Positions 18,888 to 28,893 of a DNA stretch of 64,000 nucleotides are shown here, one piece after another. This DNA comes from Actinacidiphila acididurans (GTDB taxonomy: Bacteria; Actinomycetota; Actinomycetes; Streptomycetales; Streptomycetaceae), in the NCBI RefSeq assembly GCF_016918855.1, contig NZ_JADKYB010000004.1, positions 1 to 64,000 on the forward strand. The letters run 5' to 3'. Position 1 is the first letter of the stretch. Each line of letters opens with the position of its first letter. A model generated the notes under the pieces. The model was given only the letters and a program-made list of their open reading frames with translations. It made no database searches and was not told the origin of the DNA. The translations under genes and the position numbers were made by a program.

Positions 18888-21800
18888 CAAGCACCGCCCC
18901 GCCAGGGGTAGAGGTCAGCGGCCTTCACCACATCGCCGTGGGCCGCGAATGCCGAGCAGACATCGGGCCAGAAGGCCCCGCGCGTGTCCTGACCGGGCTC
19001 CACAGCCCGTGACCGTGGCGTGGGAAGCCGTGCCGGGCGAGCCGGAGCCAGCCCGGCCAGAACCGCGGGTGTGGGCACCGGCGACTTCGGGGACCCGGCG
19101 ACGGACGTCGGGGAGGCCATCGCGGCCGGCTGCGCGATCGATGAGAAGTGCGTGAAGTTGCCGACTACCACGAGGAGTTGACGAGCCCGGGAGAGCAGGA
19201 CATTGGTGAGCTGCGCGCTGCTCAGATGCCCCAGACCGGCCCAGGGCGCGGTGCGCGTCTCACGGCGGGAACGGTCCCGGACGAGCGAGACCACGATGAT
19301 GTCCGCCTCCCGGCCCTGGAACGCGTGGATCGTGTGGAGAACCGGACTCACTCCGTCGAACCGCTGCAGCAACTCGTTCTGCCGACGGTAGGGGCTGAGG
19401 ACGGCCAGGCCAGGAGGCGCGACGCCATGCGGGGTCCGAAGGGCACCGGTGATGTCCGCGACGAGGTCGCGGACGATCCTGGCCTCCCCGGGGTTGCGCC
19501 ATTGCGGCTCGTCACCACAGTCCGCGACCCCGTCCGTGTCGAGCCACACGAGCGACCGGCCGGACAGCCAATGGGAGGGGTCGATCGGCGCCTCGGGAAT
19601 ACTCCGCCCTGTGCTGAGCATGCCGGGCCGAAGACCGGTTCCGTCCGGCTGGGCGCCCGGGCGCGGGTAGAACACCCGCCCCACGACCTCGCAGATCTGG
19701 GGACGCATGCGGTACTGGGTCCGCAACGTCGCGAGCGGGCGATTGACCGCCGACGGCGGCTTGGTGAGGTCGGCGCCCTCGTCTCCGGACTCCCGGAACA
19801 GGGTGCGGAACAGATTGAACGCGCGCAGGTACTCGTCGCGGTCCTTGGCCGACACCGCCACATTGGGATCGGGGTCGGCGATGCAGCTGTCGAGGAACCG
19901 CTCTACATCGTCGTGCCGGTGAGCCGGCAACTGGTTGTGGTCCCCGATCAGTGTCCACCGCGCCCCCCGGCACAGCGGTACGGCGAGCTCGGTCGGCCAT
20001 GCCTTCGCCGCTTCCTCCACGACCACCCAGTCCACCGAGCTGCGGCTCCCGGACGGTGTCACCCGTTCGGCCGTGGCCATGGAGCAGGTCGCGAAGACCA
20101 GGTTCGCCGCGCGCCGCAGACGGTCGCCCAGTTCGGGGAGCACACTCTCTTCGGCGGTTTCGCGCAGCATGTTGTGCCAGTCCTTCAGGACCGCCTGCGT
20201 GCGCGCACCTACGTCGCGTCCCGTGGGGGGACGGTTGCGGATCTGCCGGGCCCGTCGGTCGGCAAGCCGGTCGCCGGTCCAATCCCGCATCACCGGGTCG
20301 AGACGTTCGGTCTCGCTCGGAGAGATCCGCAGGGCCACCCCGTCCCAGTCCTTCGTCGAGTTCCCGTCCGGGTGGATGGCGCCGACCCGTTCCAGGATCC
20401 GCCGCGCAAGGTTGTCCAGGGCGTAGTTGGACTGTGCCGAGACCAATACCCGAGCGCCGGGATTGACCTGGAGATAGTGGGCGACCGCCTCGGCCGCCAC
20501 GGTCGTCTTGCCGGTACCCGGCGGCCCCTGGAGGGCGAAGAAGGGCTCGTGGGTCAGGATCGAGCGCACCGCCTCCTTCGCGTCGTCGCCGGACAGGCCG
20601 GCACCGGCCCGCCGCCAGCGGTCGGGGAGCATACGGATCGACATGGGCCGCCGGAGCTGCGCCAGCAGCGGCCTGTTGTCGAACAGGTCCCACCGCCCGT
20701 CAGCCTGCCGCCGCAGCGCGACCGTCGTTCCGCGGTCGTCGCCAGGACTGATCCAACATTCCTCGGGCACCGGCGCTCCCGGGTCACGCAGCCGGAGCCG
20801 CACCCGGTCGGGGCCTGCCAGTCCGTCCACCCAGGCGCGGATGCCGGGTGCGTTGCGCGAAGGACGCCCGCGGTCGTCGGGCACCAGGCGTACCTCGGTG
20901 CCTCCCTCCTCGTTCAACGACGCGAAGAAATCGCCGAGTTGGGGACGCAGACGCGAATTGCCGTTGAACTTGCCGAGCATGGGCGACTGCGCGGAGTACC
21001 TCCCGTCCCGTGCCGGGTCGAAGACCACGGTGAGCATGGTCGGCGTACGGTCCACCGCTGTGCAGGCGTACGTCCGGGAACGGAGCTCGACGCCCTGGTA
21101 CTCGAGCAGCCAGTTGATCGCCTGTTCGTACTTGAGCTCCTGCTCGGTGACGGTACGCCCGACTGTGATCGGCTCGAACTGTTCACTCCACGACTGCCCG
21201 TCGGCGACCTCGGCCTGGAGCCATTCGGGATCCGTGTCGGTCGCCACGGCCACGATGTGCCGCAGCGACGCGGGCTGGTAGCTGCGGAACAGGTCGTCGA
21301 GGCGGTCACGCACTGCCTGGCGTTCCAGCGGCGCCACGTATTTGATGACGACCAACTGGTCCATGGGCGGACCGAATCGTCCGCCAAGGCCGGTCCGGAG
21401 CCGGAACGGTGTACAGAACCAGGCGGCTCGCTTGCCCAACAGCAGATGTTTGGCGTCCCGCAGCAGTTCCGGATCCACGTCCCGGATGAACGGCTCGGCC
21501 CCGTGCGGCGAGTAATAGAGCTTGGCGTCGCGCAGGTCGGTCTCGATCAGGGACCGGAGTTCCTCCCGGCCGGTTCGCTCGGTGGGCGGATGGTCCAACC
21601 AGTTCCACTGATAGATCGTCGCCGTGGACTCGGCCGGCATGAACGCCACGTACATCGGGCCGCCGCTCGTGTCCGGCCGCCAGTGGGCGAGGATACGCGC
21701 GTACTCACGGGTCAGCTCGTGCAGTACCTCGGAGGCCGATAACCGGTGCTCCGGATTCTCCTCCAGCATGCCGCGCAACAGCGCCGTGAGCTGTCGCGGC

Positions 21801-22726
21801 AAATGCCGGGCCGGACTTCCGAACGCGGCGTCCAGGTGCTTTCGGAGCTGATCGTACTGATCGCCGATGCTGACGGGCGCGCTACGGTCCGGGATCAGGT
21901 CCTCGGGGAGCGGACCGCAGAACCATTCCCAGACGATGACGCCCAGACTGTAGACGTCGGCCTTCTCGTTCTCCGGAACCTTGGCCAAACCGGTCTCCGG
22001 AAAGAGGAACGGGATCCGCTCCGGTGGGCAGTACGCGAAGGAACGTAACGGCTGCTGTTCGTACACCGAGCGCAGTACGTTGCCGCCGTCCCGGTCAAGC
22101 GCGTCATTGTTGACCAGGTTGGCCAGCAGGGCGCTCATCTCGAAGCGGGCGATGCGCAGTTCGAGGCCCTGGTCGTCCTTGGCGTTGATGGTGCCGGGCC
22201 ACAGGTTCCGGTGCCACACTCCAAGGTCGTGCAAGACCGCGAGCGCTTTGGTCAGCACCATGAACTGCCTGAGCGCTTCGCGGCGGCGGGACGGCTCCGC
22301 CATGTATTCCGTGTTGCCCTCGGACGCGAGACTGGAACTCGATCCGCGCGTGGCGACGAACGCCACGCCCGGGGCACCGCGTGTGGGTAGTACACGATCC
22401 ACACTTCGGTGGTCCTGGAAGCCGCCGCCCAGGATCTCCGGCAGTCCGGGGTGACCGCCCATCGCCACCTTGAGCAGCACCCTTATCTCCTGCTCCCACA
22501 ACTGGCCACCCAGTCCGACGATGCCGGTGTAGATCTGGAGATCCACCGGCAACCCCTCGGTGTCCACCAGTCGGTAGCGGTAGAGGCTGCCCGGAATGAG
22601 TTCGGTATGTACAAGCCTCCCGGTGCCGTCCCCGACGAGCGGCCGGTACGGCCCATACTGCGCGGTGCTTGGATTGATGCAGAAGTAGCGCACCAGTTCG
22701 TCGACGTCCACGGATGCGAATGCCAC
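18887..22726 (-). CDS. Protein kinase-like domain fused to Upf1-type SF1 helicase (MkoA-like candidate)
   Basis: The frame is open to 22993. GTG 22726 is chosen because GGGGGA lies 4 nt upstream and the residues before it are low-complexity; ATG 22762 has no SD. The product is about 1279 aa. Residues 20-345 form a Ser/Thr-kinase-like fold: HRNLWPGTIN (172) in place of HRDxKPxN, ARFE (193) in place of DFG, PPE, DVYSLG (257) and a conserved Arg in NPEHRLSA. Loss of both catalytic Asp residues marks it as a pseudokinase. Residues 715-1200 are an SF1 helicase: GPPGTGKT (734), VLVSAQSNYALDNL, EEAA (904), GDHNQLP (928), QYRMRPQI (1004), TIHAFQGRE (1132) and LLSRAR (1177). Kinase-helicase plus a PLD gene is the architecture described for Mokosh type I antiphage defence, so it probably translocates on or unwinds phage nucleic acid. 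Confidence 0.82.
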   Translation of the reverse strand: MAFASVDVDELVRYFCINPSTAQYGPYRPLVGDGTGRLVHTELIPGSLYRYRLVDTEGLPVDLQIYTGIVGLGGQLWEQEIRVLLKVAMGGHPGLPEILGGGFQDHRSVDRVLPTRGAPGVAFVATRGSSSSLASEGNTEYMAEPSRRREALRQFMVLTKALAVLHDLGVWHRNLWPGTINAKDDQGLELRIARFEMSALLANLVNNDALDRDGGNVLRSVYEQQPLRSFAYCPPERIPFLFPETGLAKVPENEKADVYSLGVIVWEWFCGPLPEDLIPDRSAPVSIGDQYDQLRKHLDAAFGSPARHLPRQLTALLRGMLEENPEHRLSASEVLHELTREYARILAHWRPDTSGGPMYVAFMPAESTATIYQWNWLDHPPTERTGREELRSLIETDLRDAKLYYSPHGAEPFIRDVDPELLRDAKHLLLGKRAAWFCTPFRLRTGLGGRFGPPMDQLVVIKYVAPLERQAVRDRLDDLFRSYQPASLRHIVAVATDTDPEWLQAEVADGQSWSEQFEPITVGRTVTEQELKYEQAINWLLEYQGVELRSRTYACTAVDRTPTMLTVVFDPARDGRYSAQSPMLGKFNGNSRLRPQLGDFFASLNEEGGTEVRLVPDDRGRPSRNAPGIRAWVDGLAGPDRVRLRLRDPGAPVPEECWISPGDDRGTTVALRRQADGRWDLFDNRPLLAQLRRPMSIRMLPDRWRRAGAGLSGDDAKEAVRSILTHEPFFALQGPPGTGKTTVAAEAVAHYLQVNPGARVLVSAQSNYALDNLARRILERVGAIHPDGNSTKDWDGVALRISPSETERLDPVMRDWTGDRLADRRARQIRNRPPTGRDVGARTQAVLKDWHNMLRETAEESVLPELGDRLRRAANLVFATCSMATAERVTPSGSRSSVDWVVVEEAAKAWPTELAVPLCRGARWTLIGDHNQLPAHRHDDVERFLDSCIADPDPNVAVSAKDRDEYLRAFNLFRTLFRESGDEGADLTKPPSAVNRPLATLRTQYRMRPQICEVVGRVFYPRPGAQPDGTGLRPGMLSTGRSIPEAPIDPSHWLSGRSLVWLDTDGVADCGDEPQWRNPGEARIVRDLVADITGALRTPHGVAPPGLAVLSPYRRQNELLQRFDGVSPVLHTIHAFQGREADIIVVSLVRDRSRRETRTAPWAGLGHLSSAQLTNVLLSRARQLLVVVGNFTHFSSIAQPAAMASPTSVAGSPKSPVPTPAVLAGLAPARPARLPTPRSRAVEPGQDTRGAFWPDVCSAFAAHGDVVKAADLYPWRGGA

Positions 22727-23721
22727 GCGTTCCCCCAGCGATGTCTCCCCGCCCCTGCACATCAGAGTGCCACACAGGCGGAGCAGCGTCAGGGAATCAG
22801 CGACTCCGGCAGCATGAGAGGCCGTACCTCGCCCGCCCAGCTTCCGATGTGACGGCTGTGCACGCCGCCTGGAACCCGCCCGTCGCAGGGGTGCCGCCGG
22901 GGCAGTGAAAGACGGAGGTATGCGACGGCTCGCGCCGCAGGAGCCGCAGCGGCAACGACCTCGAACGCCGCCCCCGTAGATCGACCCACACATTGAGGCA
23001 GAATTCCTGCGAGGGTGCCACGACTTGCAGTGATCTACGGCGCAGCCTGCAATTCAGCACAACTGTAGCGAGGAGAAACCATATCCGGAACATGAATGCC
23101 AGCACACACGCAACTCCAGCCCCCGCGGTTGTCACCATGTACGGCGCCCCGCCCAAACACCCGCCTCGGACGGTGAATACGTTCAATAGGGCATCACCAC
23201 GTTCCGGCCCGCGAGGTCAGGCGAGCGCACAAAGTTGACAGTTTCCAGATTGTTGCGGACCACGTCGGCTGGCTCGGCCGATTCCTGGCACGTACCGGGG
23301 CGGCCGGTCTGGCCGCCTTCTCAGGAGGCGGGCAGAGCGCGGCCCCCTACCTCACCTGCCAAGAACGAGAACGCTACGAAGTGCCCGCCTTCTCCGTCGC
23401 ATGGGGCGGAAACCCCGAAGCCGGCGGGTGGAGCGGGCCCATCCCCAACCATACCGACGGCACCGTCATGGTCTTGAGAATTCTGCCCGTCCGCAAAAGA
23501 CGCACCCCCTGAATCCTCCGACGGACCCCCCAGTTCGGCGCAACGGCTGCGCAGGCTCCGGACTCTCTGCCGGTTTCGAACCGTTCGCGAAGCACGCGCC
23601 GCACTTCCTTGGAGACGCCAGTCGAATACTGGCCGTCACCCACTATCGGAACCAGTCGGGCGTCCATCCGCCCGTCGCCATCCGACCGACCGACCAGGCG
23701 GGCGGGCGGGCGGGCCAAGCG

Positions 23722-23738
23722 CCTGACGGTACGTCAGG
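23722..23738. repeat. Inverted repeat CCTGACG-GTA-CGTCAGG
   Basis: A perfect 7-bp inverted repeat lies 5 bp before the right copy of the 15-bp repeat. It could be part of a recombination site or a repressor site; only symmetry and position support this. Confidence 0.35.
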
Positions 23739-23743
23739 AAATT

Positions 23744-23758
23744 CAGCACCGATCCAGC
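23744..23758. repeat. 15-bp repeat, right copy (island-flanking)
   Basis: CAGCACCGATCCAGC is identical to 9198-9212 in the same orientation. It lies between the island operon and ychF, the first gene of the conserved core block. Confidence 0.4.
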
Positions 23759-23897
23759 ACCCGCAAAGCCCGCCCAGATTCAACTACTGATGGCCGACGA
23801 GCTGACCTGCGCAAACGCAATCCCCACTCGCGTTGGATGAGCAATCCGACGTTCCCCCAGAACGCACGAAAACCAACGTCACTCACAGCTAGAAACG

Positions 23898-23930
23898 CCC
23901 CCTGACCTGCATCAATACCAGCCCAGGGGG
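23898..23930 (-). terminator. Hairpin downstream of ychF
   Basis: CCCCCTG and CAGGGGG pair across a 19-nt loop, 15 nt after the ychF stop on the minus strand, followed by CGTTTC. It is a plausible but not strong terminator. Confidence 0.4.
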
Positions 23931-23944
23931 ACACGCCCAAATAA

Positions 23945-25033
<1,089 letters not shown>

Positions 25034-25202
25034 GTGACGTCTTTCCCGCGCTTCGATGAGAGGACGGGCCCCAGTCTACGGCCCGCCTCCCCGCGCCCGG
25101 GCCCCCGTACGAACCCCGCCGCACGTCCCCGCCGTACCCACCCATCCCCCCAAAGGGGCGCAATCCGCGTGTCCCACCCCTATTCGCCCCACTCCGGGCG
25201 CC

Positions 25203-25208
25203 TACGTT
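25203..25208 (+). promoter_or_regulatory. -10 box TACGTT before a leaderless GTG start
   Basis: TACGTT lies 6 nt before GTG 25215, which has no SD. This spacing supports leaderless transcription and fixes the start of the DUF6542 gene. Confidence 0.5.
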
Positions 25209-25214
25209 ACGCAG

Positions 25215-25799
25215 GTGGACCAGCACAGTGCGCCTCCGGGGCCGGGCCCCGCCCCCGCCTCGCCCGCGCCCGCTCCCGGCGGAGAAGCCGCCGCAGGGGT
25301 GTACCGCGGCCCGAGAACCGCCGGCCCGCCGCCCACCAATCCCGTCGCCGTCGCCGTGCGCCGCCTGCGCGCCGTCAAATGGCCCCGGGCCCGCCTCACG
25401 GGCCTGGGCACCGGCCTGCTCACCACCGTCGTCACCGTGCTCGGCGGGGCCGTCGACTCCTTCCTCTTCGACGGCCCCGGCGTGCTCTTCGGCGTGGTCT
25501 TCGTCGCCGTCAGCATCGTCGGCGCGGTGTACGTGCGCCCGTACGACCTGGTGGCCGCCCCGGTCGCCGCGCCCATCGCCTTCGCCGCCGGGATCGCCCT
25601 GACCGCCGACGACGGCAACGGGGGCCTGGCCGGGCACCTGATCGGCGTGTTCACCGGGCTCGCGCTGATGACCGGCTGGCTCTACACCGGCACCGTACTG
25701 GCCGCGCTGATCGTCGCGGTCAGAGCTTTGCTGCGGCCATCGCGGCGCCGACGATCCCGGCGTTGTTCTGCAGCTCCGCGGGGACGATCCGGGCGGTGA
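25215..25799 (+). CDS. DUF6542-type membrane protein
   Basis: GTG 25215 is chosen over the upstream in-frame ATG because of the -10 box 6 nt before it. The 194-aa product has a Pro/Ala-rich cytoplasmic N-terminus (~50 residues), then about four hydrophobic segments: LTGLGTGLLTTVVTVLGGAV, GVLFGVVFVAVSIVGAVYV, LVAAPVAAPIAFAAGIAL and HLIGVFTGLALMTGWLYTG. The tail is basic (LRPSRRRRSRR). This matches the small actinobacterial DUF6542 family of unknown function. The last 80 nt overlap the convergent ppgK gene on the opposite strand, so the Arg-rich tail is read antisense to the C-terminus of ppgK. Confidence 0.75.
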   Translation: MDQHSAPPGPGPAPASPAPAPGGEAAAGVYRGPRTAGPPPTNPVAVAVRRLRAVKWPRARLTGLGTGLLTTVVTVLGGAVDSFLFDGPGVLFGVVFVAVSIVGAVYVRPYDLVAAPVAAPIAFAAGIALTADDGNGGLAGHLIGVFTGLALMTGWLYTGTVLAALIVAVRALLRPSRRRRSRRCSAAPRGRSGR

Positions 25800-26451
25800 T
25801 CCCGTCGATCAGCGGCAGGAACTTCTCCGCCTTGCGGCTGACGCCGCCGCCGATCACGAACAGGTCCGGCGAGAACAGCATCTCCACGTGGGCCAGGTAC
25901 TTCTTCAGCCGGTGCGCCCAGTGCTCCCAGGTCAGGTCGCCGTCCTCGCGGGCCTTGGCCGAGGCGCGCTTCTCCGCGTCGTGGCCGTTCAGCTCCAGGT
26001 GGCCGAGTTCGGTGTTGGGCACCAGGCGGCCGTCGACGAAGAGCGCGCTGCCGATGCCGGTGCCCAGCGTCAGCAGGATCGTCGTACCGCCCTGGCCGCG
26101 CCCGGCGCCGTAGGTCATCTCGGCCACCCCGGCGGCGTCCGCGTCGTTGAGCACCACCACGGGCGCGCCGAGCCGCTCACTGATCAGCCGGCGCGCGTCC
26201 AGCCCGATCCAGCCGGGGTCGACGTTCGCGGCGGTACGGGTCACGCCGTCCACCACGACCCCGGGGAAGGTCACCCCCAGCGGCCCGGTCCAGCCGAACT
26301 TGGTGACGACCTCGTGCACCGCGTCGATCACCTTCTCCGGGGTCCCCGGATGCGGCGTGGGCACCTTGTACCGCTCCTCGGACAGCTCGCCCCGGTCCAG
26401 GTCCACCGGAGCGCCCTTGATGCCCGTACCGCCGATGTCCACACCGAACAC
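25720..26451 (-). CDS. ppgK: Polyphosphate glucokinase (ROK family)
   Basis: The 243-aa product starts at GTG 26451 with GGAGGG 7 nt upstream. The phosphate-1 motif VDIGGTGIKGAPVDL opens the protein. The catalytic Asp lies in VLNDADAAGVAEM, and TLGTGIGSALFVDGRLVPNTELGHLE carries the phosphate-2 and glucose-binding residues. LFSPDLFVIGGGVSRKAEKF is the adenosine region. The enzyme phosphorylates glucose at O6 with polyphosphate or ATP, feeding glycolysis in actinobacteria. Its 3' end overlaps the convergent DUF6542 gene. Confidence 0.95.
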   Translation of the reverse strand: MFGVDIGGTGIKGAPVDLDRGELSEERYKVPTPHPGTPEKVIDAVHEVVTKFGWTGPLGVTFPGVVVDGVTRTAANVDPGWIGLDARRLISERLGAPVVVLNDADAAGVAEMTYGAGRGQGGTTILLTLGTGIGSALFVDGRLVPNTELGHLELNGHDAEKRASAKAREDGDLTWEHWAHRLKKYLAHVEMLFSPDLFVIGGGVSRKAEKFLPLIDGITARIVPAELQNNAGIVGAAMAAAKL

Positions 26452-26558
26452 GCCTACGCCCTCCAGGTCCCGCGAACCGACGAACCGACCTCTGACCGAA
26501 CCGCCGCCCGGGCCTCCGACCGAAGCCGTAGCCCTGACGACTCAGTGACCGAAAAACG

Positions 26559-27545
26559 TCACCTCTTTGCCGATTCCCCGGTGGCCAGCTCCGCACGCAG
26601 ATCACGGCGCAGTTCCTTGGGCAGGGAGAACTGGATGGACTCCTGCGCGGACCGGACCACCTCGACGTCCCCGAAGCCGCGCTCGGCCAGCCACTCCAGC
26701 ACGCCCTCGACCAGGATCTCCGGGACCGAGGCGCCGGAGGTGACGCCGACCGTGCCGACGCCCTCCAGCCAGGCGTCCTGGCACTCCTCGGCGAAGTCCA
26801 CCAGGTACGAGGCGCCGGCGCCGGCCTGGAGGGCGACCTCGACCAGCCGGATGGAGTTCGAGGAGTTCTTCGAGCCGACCACGATCACCAGGTCCGCCTC
26901 GGGGGCGAGCTGCTTGACCGCGACCTGGCGGTTCTGCGTGGCGTAGCAGATGTCGTCGCTGGGCGGGGAGACCAGCTGAGGGAAGCGGGTCTTGAGCGCG
27001 TCCACGGTCTCCATGGTCTCGTCCACCGACAGGGTGGTCTGGGACAGCCACACCACCTTGGACTCGTCGCGGACCGTCACCTTCTCCGCGTCGGCGGGGC
27101 CGTCGACCAGGTGGATGCGCTCGGGCGCCTCGCCCATGGTGCCGATGACCTCCTCGTGGCCGTCGTGGCCGATGAGCAGGATGTCGTAGTCCTCGCGGGC
27201 GAACCGGACCGCTTCCTTGTGCACCTTGGTGACCAGCGGGCAGGTCGCGTCGATGGAGGCGAGCCGGCGCTCGGCGGCCTCCTCGTGGACCACGGGGGCC
27301 ACGCCGTGCGCCGAGAAGATCACGATGGAGTCCTCCGGCACCTCCTCGGTCTCGTCCACGAAGACCGCGCCCTTCTTCTCCAGGGTCTGGACCACGTACT
27401 TGTTGTGGACGATCTGCTTGCGCACGTAGACCGGGGCGCCGTACTGCTCCAGCGCCTTCTCGACGGTGATCACGGCACGGTCCACGCCCGCGCAGTACCC
27501 CCGGGGGGCGGCGAGGAGGACGCGGCGGGAGGTCTCAGCAGTCAT
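26559..27545 (-). CDS. ispH: 4-hydroxy-3-methylbut-2-enyl diphosphate reductase
   Basis: The 328-aa product has the three cysteines that hold the catalytic iron-sulfur cluster: [23 protein letters not shown] and [10 protein letters not shown]. The catalytic Glu lies in the [13 protein letters not shown] to [13 protein letters not shown] region typical of LytB. It makes the last step of the MEP pathway, HMBPP to IPP and DMAPP. ATG 27545 follows a -10 box TACGAT by 6 nt with no SD, so the mRNA is probably leaderless. It is divergent from xseA with 56 nt between starts. Confidence 0.97.
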   Translation of the reverse strand: MTAETSRRVLLAAPRGYCAGVDRAVITVEKALEQYGAPVYVRKQIVHNKYVVQTLEKKGAVFVDETEEVPEDSIVIFSAHGVAPVVHEEAAERRLASIDATCPLVTKVHKEAVRFAREDYDILLIGHDGHEEVIGTMGEAPERIHLVDGPADAEKVTVRDESKVVWLSQTTLSVDETMETVDALKTRFPQLVSPPSDDICYATQNRQVAVKQLAPEADLVIVVGSKNSSNSIRLVEVALQAGAGASYLVDFAEECQDAWLEGVGTVGVTSGASVPEILVEGVLEWLAERGFGDVEVVRSAQESIQFSLPKELRRDLRAELATGESAKR

Positions 27546-27551
27546 GGCCCC

Positions 27552-27557
27552 ATCGTA
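27552..27557 (-). promoter_or_regulatory. -10 box TACGAT of leaderless ispH promoter
   Basis: On the minus strand TACGAT is followed by GGGGCC and then the ispH ATG, a 6-nt gap. No SD is present. Confidence 0.55.
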
Positions 27558-27589
27558 CGGGCAGCGCCCGGCGCCCTTGCGGGGCGCAC

Positions 27590-27595
27590 TAGGGT
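27590..27595 (+). promoter_or_regulatory. -10 box TAGGGT of leaderless xseA promoter
   Basis: TAGGGT lies 6 nt before ATG 27602. It faces the ispH -10 box 32 bp away, so the two promoters are back to back in a 56-bp gap. Confidence 0.55.
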
Positions 27596-27601
27596 GCGGG
27601 T

Positions 27602-28834
27602 ATGGCTCTGAACACCTCGGCGGAAGCGCCCATTCCGGTCGGTCAGGTGTCCCGGCTGATCGGGGACTGGATCGACCGGCTGGGCGCGGTGTGGGTCGAG
27701 GGGCAGATCACCCAGATCAGCCGCCGGCCGGGCACGTCGGTGGTGTTTCTGACCCTGCGCGATCCGGCGCACGACATCTCGATCGGCGTGACCTGCTTCC
27801 GTACCGTGTTCGAGGCGGTCGCGGACGTGGTCGGGGAGGGCGCGCGGGTCGTGGTGCACGCCCGGCCCGAGTGGTACGCGCCCCGCGGCCAGCTCTCGCT
27901 GCGGGCCCGGGAGATCAAGCCGGTCGGGGTCGGCGAACTGTTGGCCCGCCTCGAGCAGTTGAAGCGGACGCTGGCCGCCGAGGGGCTGTTCGCGGTGGAC
28001 CGCAAGAAGCCGCTGCCCTTCCTGCCCGGGCTGATCGGCCTGGTCACCGGCCGTGCGTCGGCGGCCGAGCGGGACGTACGGGAGAACGCGCGGCTGCGCT
28101 GGCCCGCGGTCCGCTTCGAGGTGCGCAACGTGCCGGTGCAGGGCGCGACCGCGGTGCCGCGGGTGGTGGAGGCGATCCGGGCGCTGGACGCGCACCCCGA
28201 AGTGGACGTGATCATCGTGGCGCGCGGCGGCGGCAGCGTGGAGGACCTGCTGCCGTTCTCCGACGAGCGGCTGGTGCGGGCGGTCGCGGACTGCCGCACT
28301 CCGGTCGTCTCGGCGATCGGGCACGAGCCGGACTCGCCGCTGCTTGACCTGGTCGCCGACCTGCGCGCCTCCACCCCGACCGACGCGGCCAAGCGGGTCG
28401 TGCCGGACGTCCGCGAGGAACTGGCCCGGGTGGCGGCAGTACGGGACCGGGCGCTGCGGGTGATGCGCGGGCTGCTGGAACGCGAGGAGCAGGGGCTGCG
28501 GGCGGCACTGAGCCGGCCGTCGATGGCGGCGCCGTACCGGATGGTGGACGAGCGGGCGGCCGAGGTCGCGGACCGGCTCGACCGCGGACGGCGGGCCCTG
28601 AAGCACGCGCTGGACCGGGCGGACGCCGACCTGGCGCACACCCTGGCCCGGGTGGTCGCCCTCTCCCCGGCCGCGACGCTGCGGCGCGGCTACGCGGTGC
28701 TCCAGCGCGCGGACGGCGCGGCGGTACGGGCCCCGGCGGAGGTCCACCCCGGCGACGACCTGCGGGCCCGGGTCGCCGAGGGCGAGTTCCCGGTACGGGT
28801 GCTGGGGTCGGCGGGGCCCGGGGAGCAGGAGTGA
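27602..28834 (+). CDS. xseA: Exodeoxyribonuclease VII large subunit
   Basis: The 410-aa product has an N-terminal OB fold ([25 protein letters not shown]), then the catalytic domain with [47 protein letters not shown] and [29 protein letters not shown]. The C-terminal part is a long coiled coil followed by the usual [16 protein letters not shown] motif. With XseB it degrades single-stranded DNA to acid-soluble oligonucleotides. xseB follows 59 nt downstream with its own leaderless promoter. Confidence 0.97.
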   Translation: MALNTSAEAPIPVGQVSRLIGDWIDRLGAVWVEGQITQISRRPGTSVVFLTLRDPAHDISIGVTCFRTVFEAVADVVGEGARVVVHARPEWYAPRGQLSLRAREIKPVGVGELLARLEQLKRTLAAEGLFAVDRKKPLPFLPGLIGLVTGRASAAERDVRENARLRWPAVRFEVRNVPVQGATAVPRVVEAIRALDAHPEVDVIIVARGGGSVEDLLPFSDERLVRAVADCRTPVVSAIGHEPDSPLLDLVADLRASTPTDAAKRVVPDVREELARVAAVRDRALRVMRGLLEREEQGLRAALSRPSMAAPYRMVDERAAEVADRLDRGRRALKHALDRADADLAHTLARVVALSPAATLRRGYAVLQRADGAAVRAPAEVHPGDDLRARVAEGEFPVRVLGSAGPGEQE

Positions 28835-28880
28835 GCCGGGCCGCCGGTACGCGGTGACCAGCACTGTCCTTCCGCCCGCC

Positions 28881-28886
28881 TAGGCT
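28881..28886 (+). promoter_or_regulatory. -10 box TAGGCT before xseB
   Basis: TAGGCT lies 7 nt before ATG 28894 with no SD between them, suggesting an independent leaderless transcript for xseB in addition to read-through from xseA. Confidence 0.45.
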
Positions 28887-28893
28887 GGCCCCC

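Larger units (their letters stand above)
22727..23944. other. 1.2-kb intergenic region without a recognised gene
   Basis: Nothing here matches a known family. An open frame from about 23234 to 23512 (plus strand; contains RYEVPAFSVAWGGNPEAGG) lacks a good start codon and could be a gene remnant. Small minus-strand frames around 23374-23718 have no SD or typical codon use. The region holds an inverted repeat CCTGACG-GTA-CGTCAGG at 23722-23738 beside the 15-bp repeat at 23744, and a hairpin downstream of ychF. Base composition is less GC-biased than in the flanking genes, as expected for a junction of imported and core DNA. Confidence 0.45.

Noticed and set aside
22727..22993. N-terminal 89-residue extension of the kinase-helicase
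   Set aside because: The added residues are Arg/Ser/Gly-rich without structure and no SD precedes ATG 22993 or 22762, whereas GTG 22726 has GGGGGA nearby.
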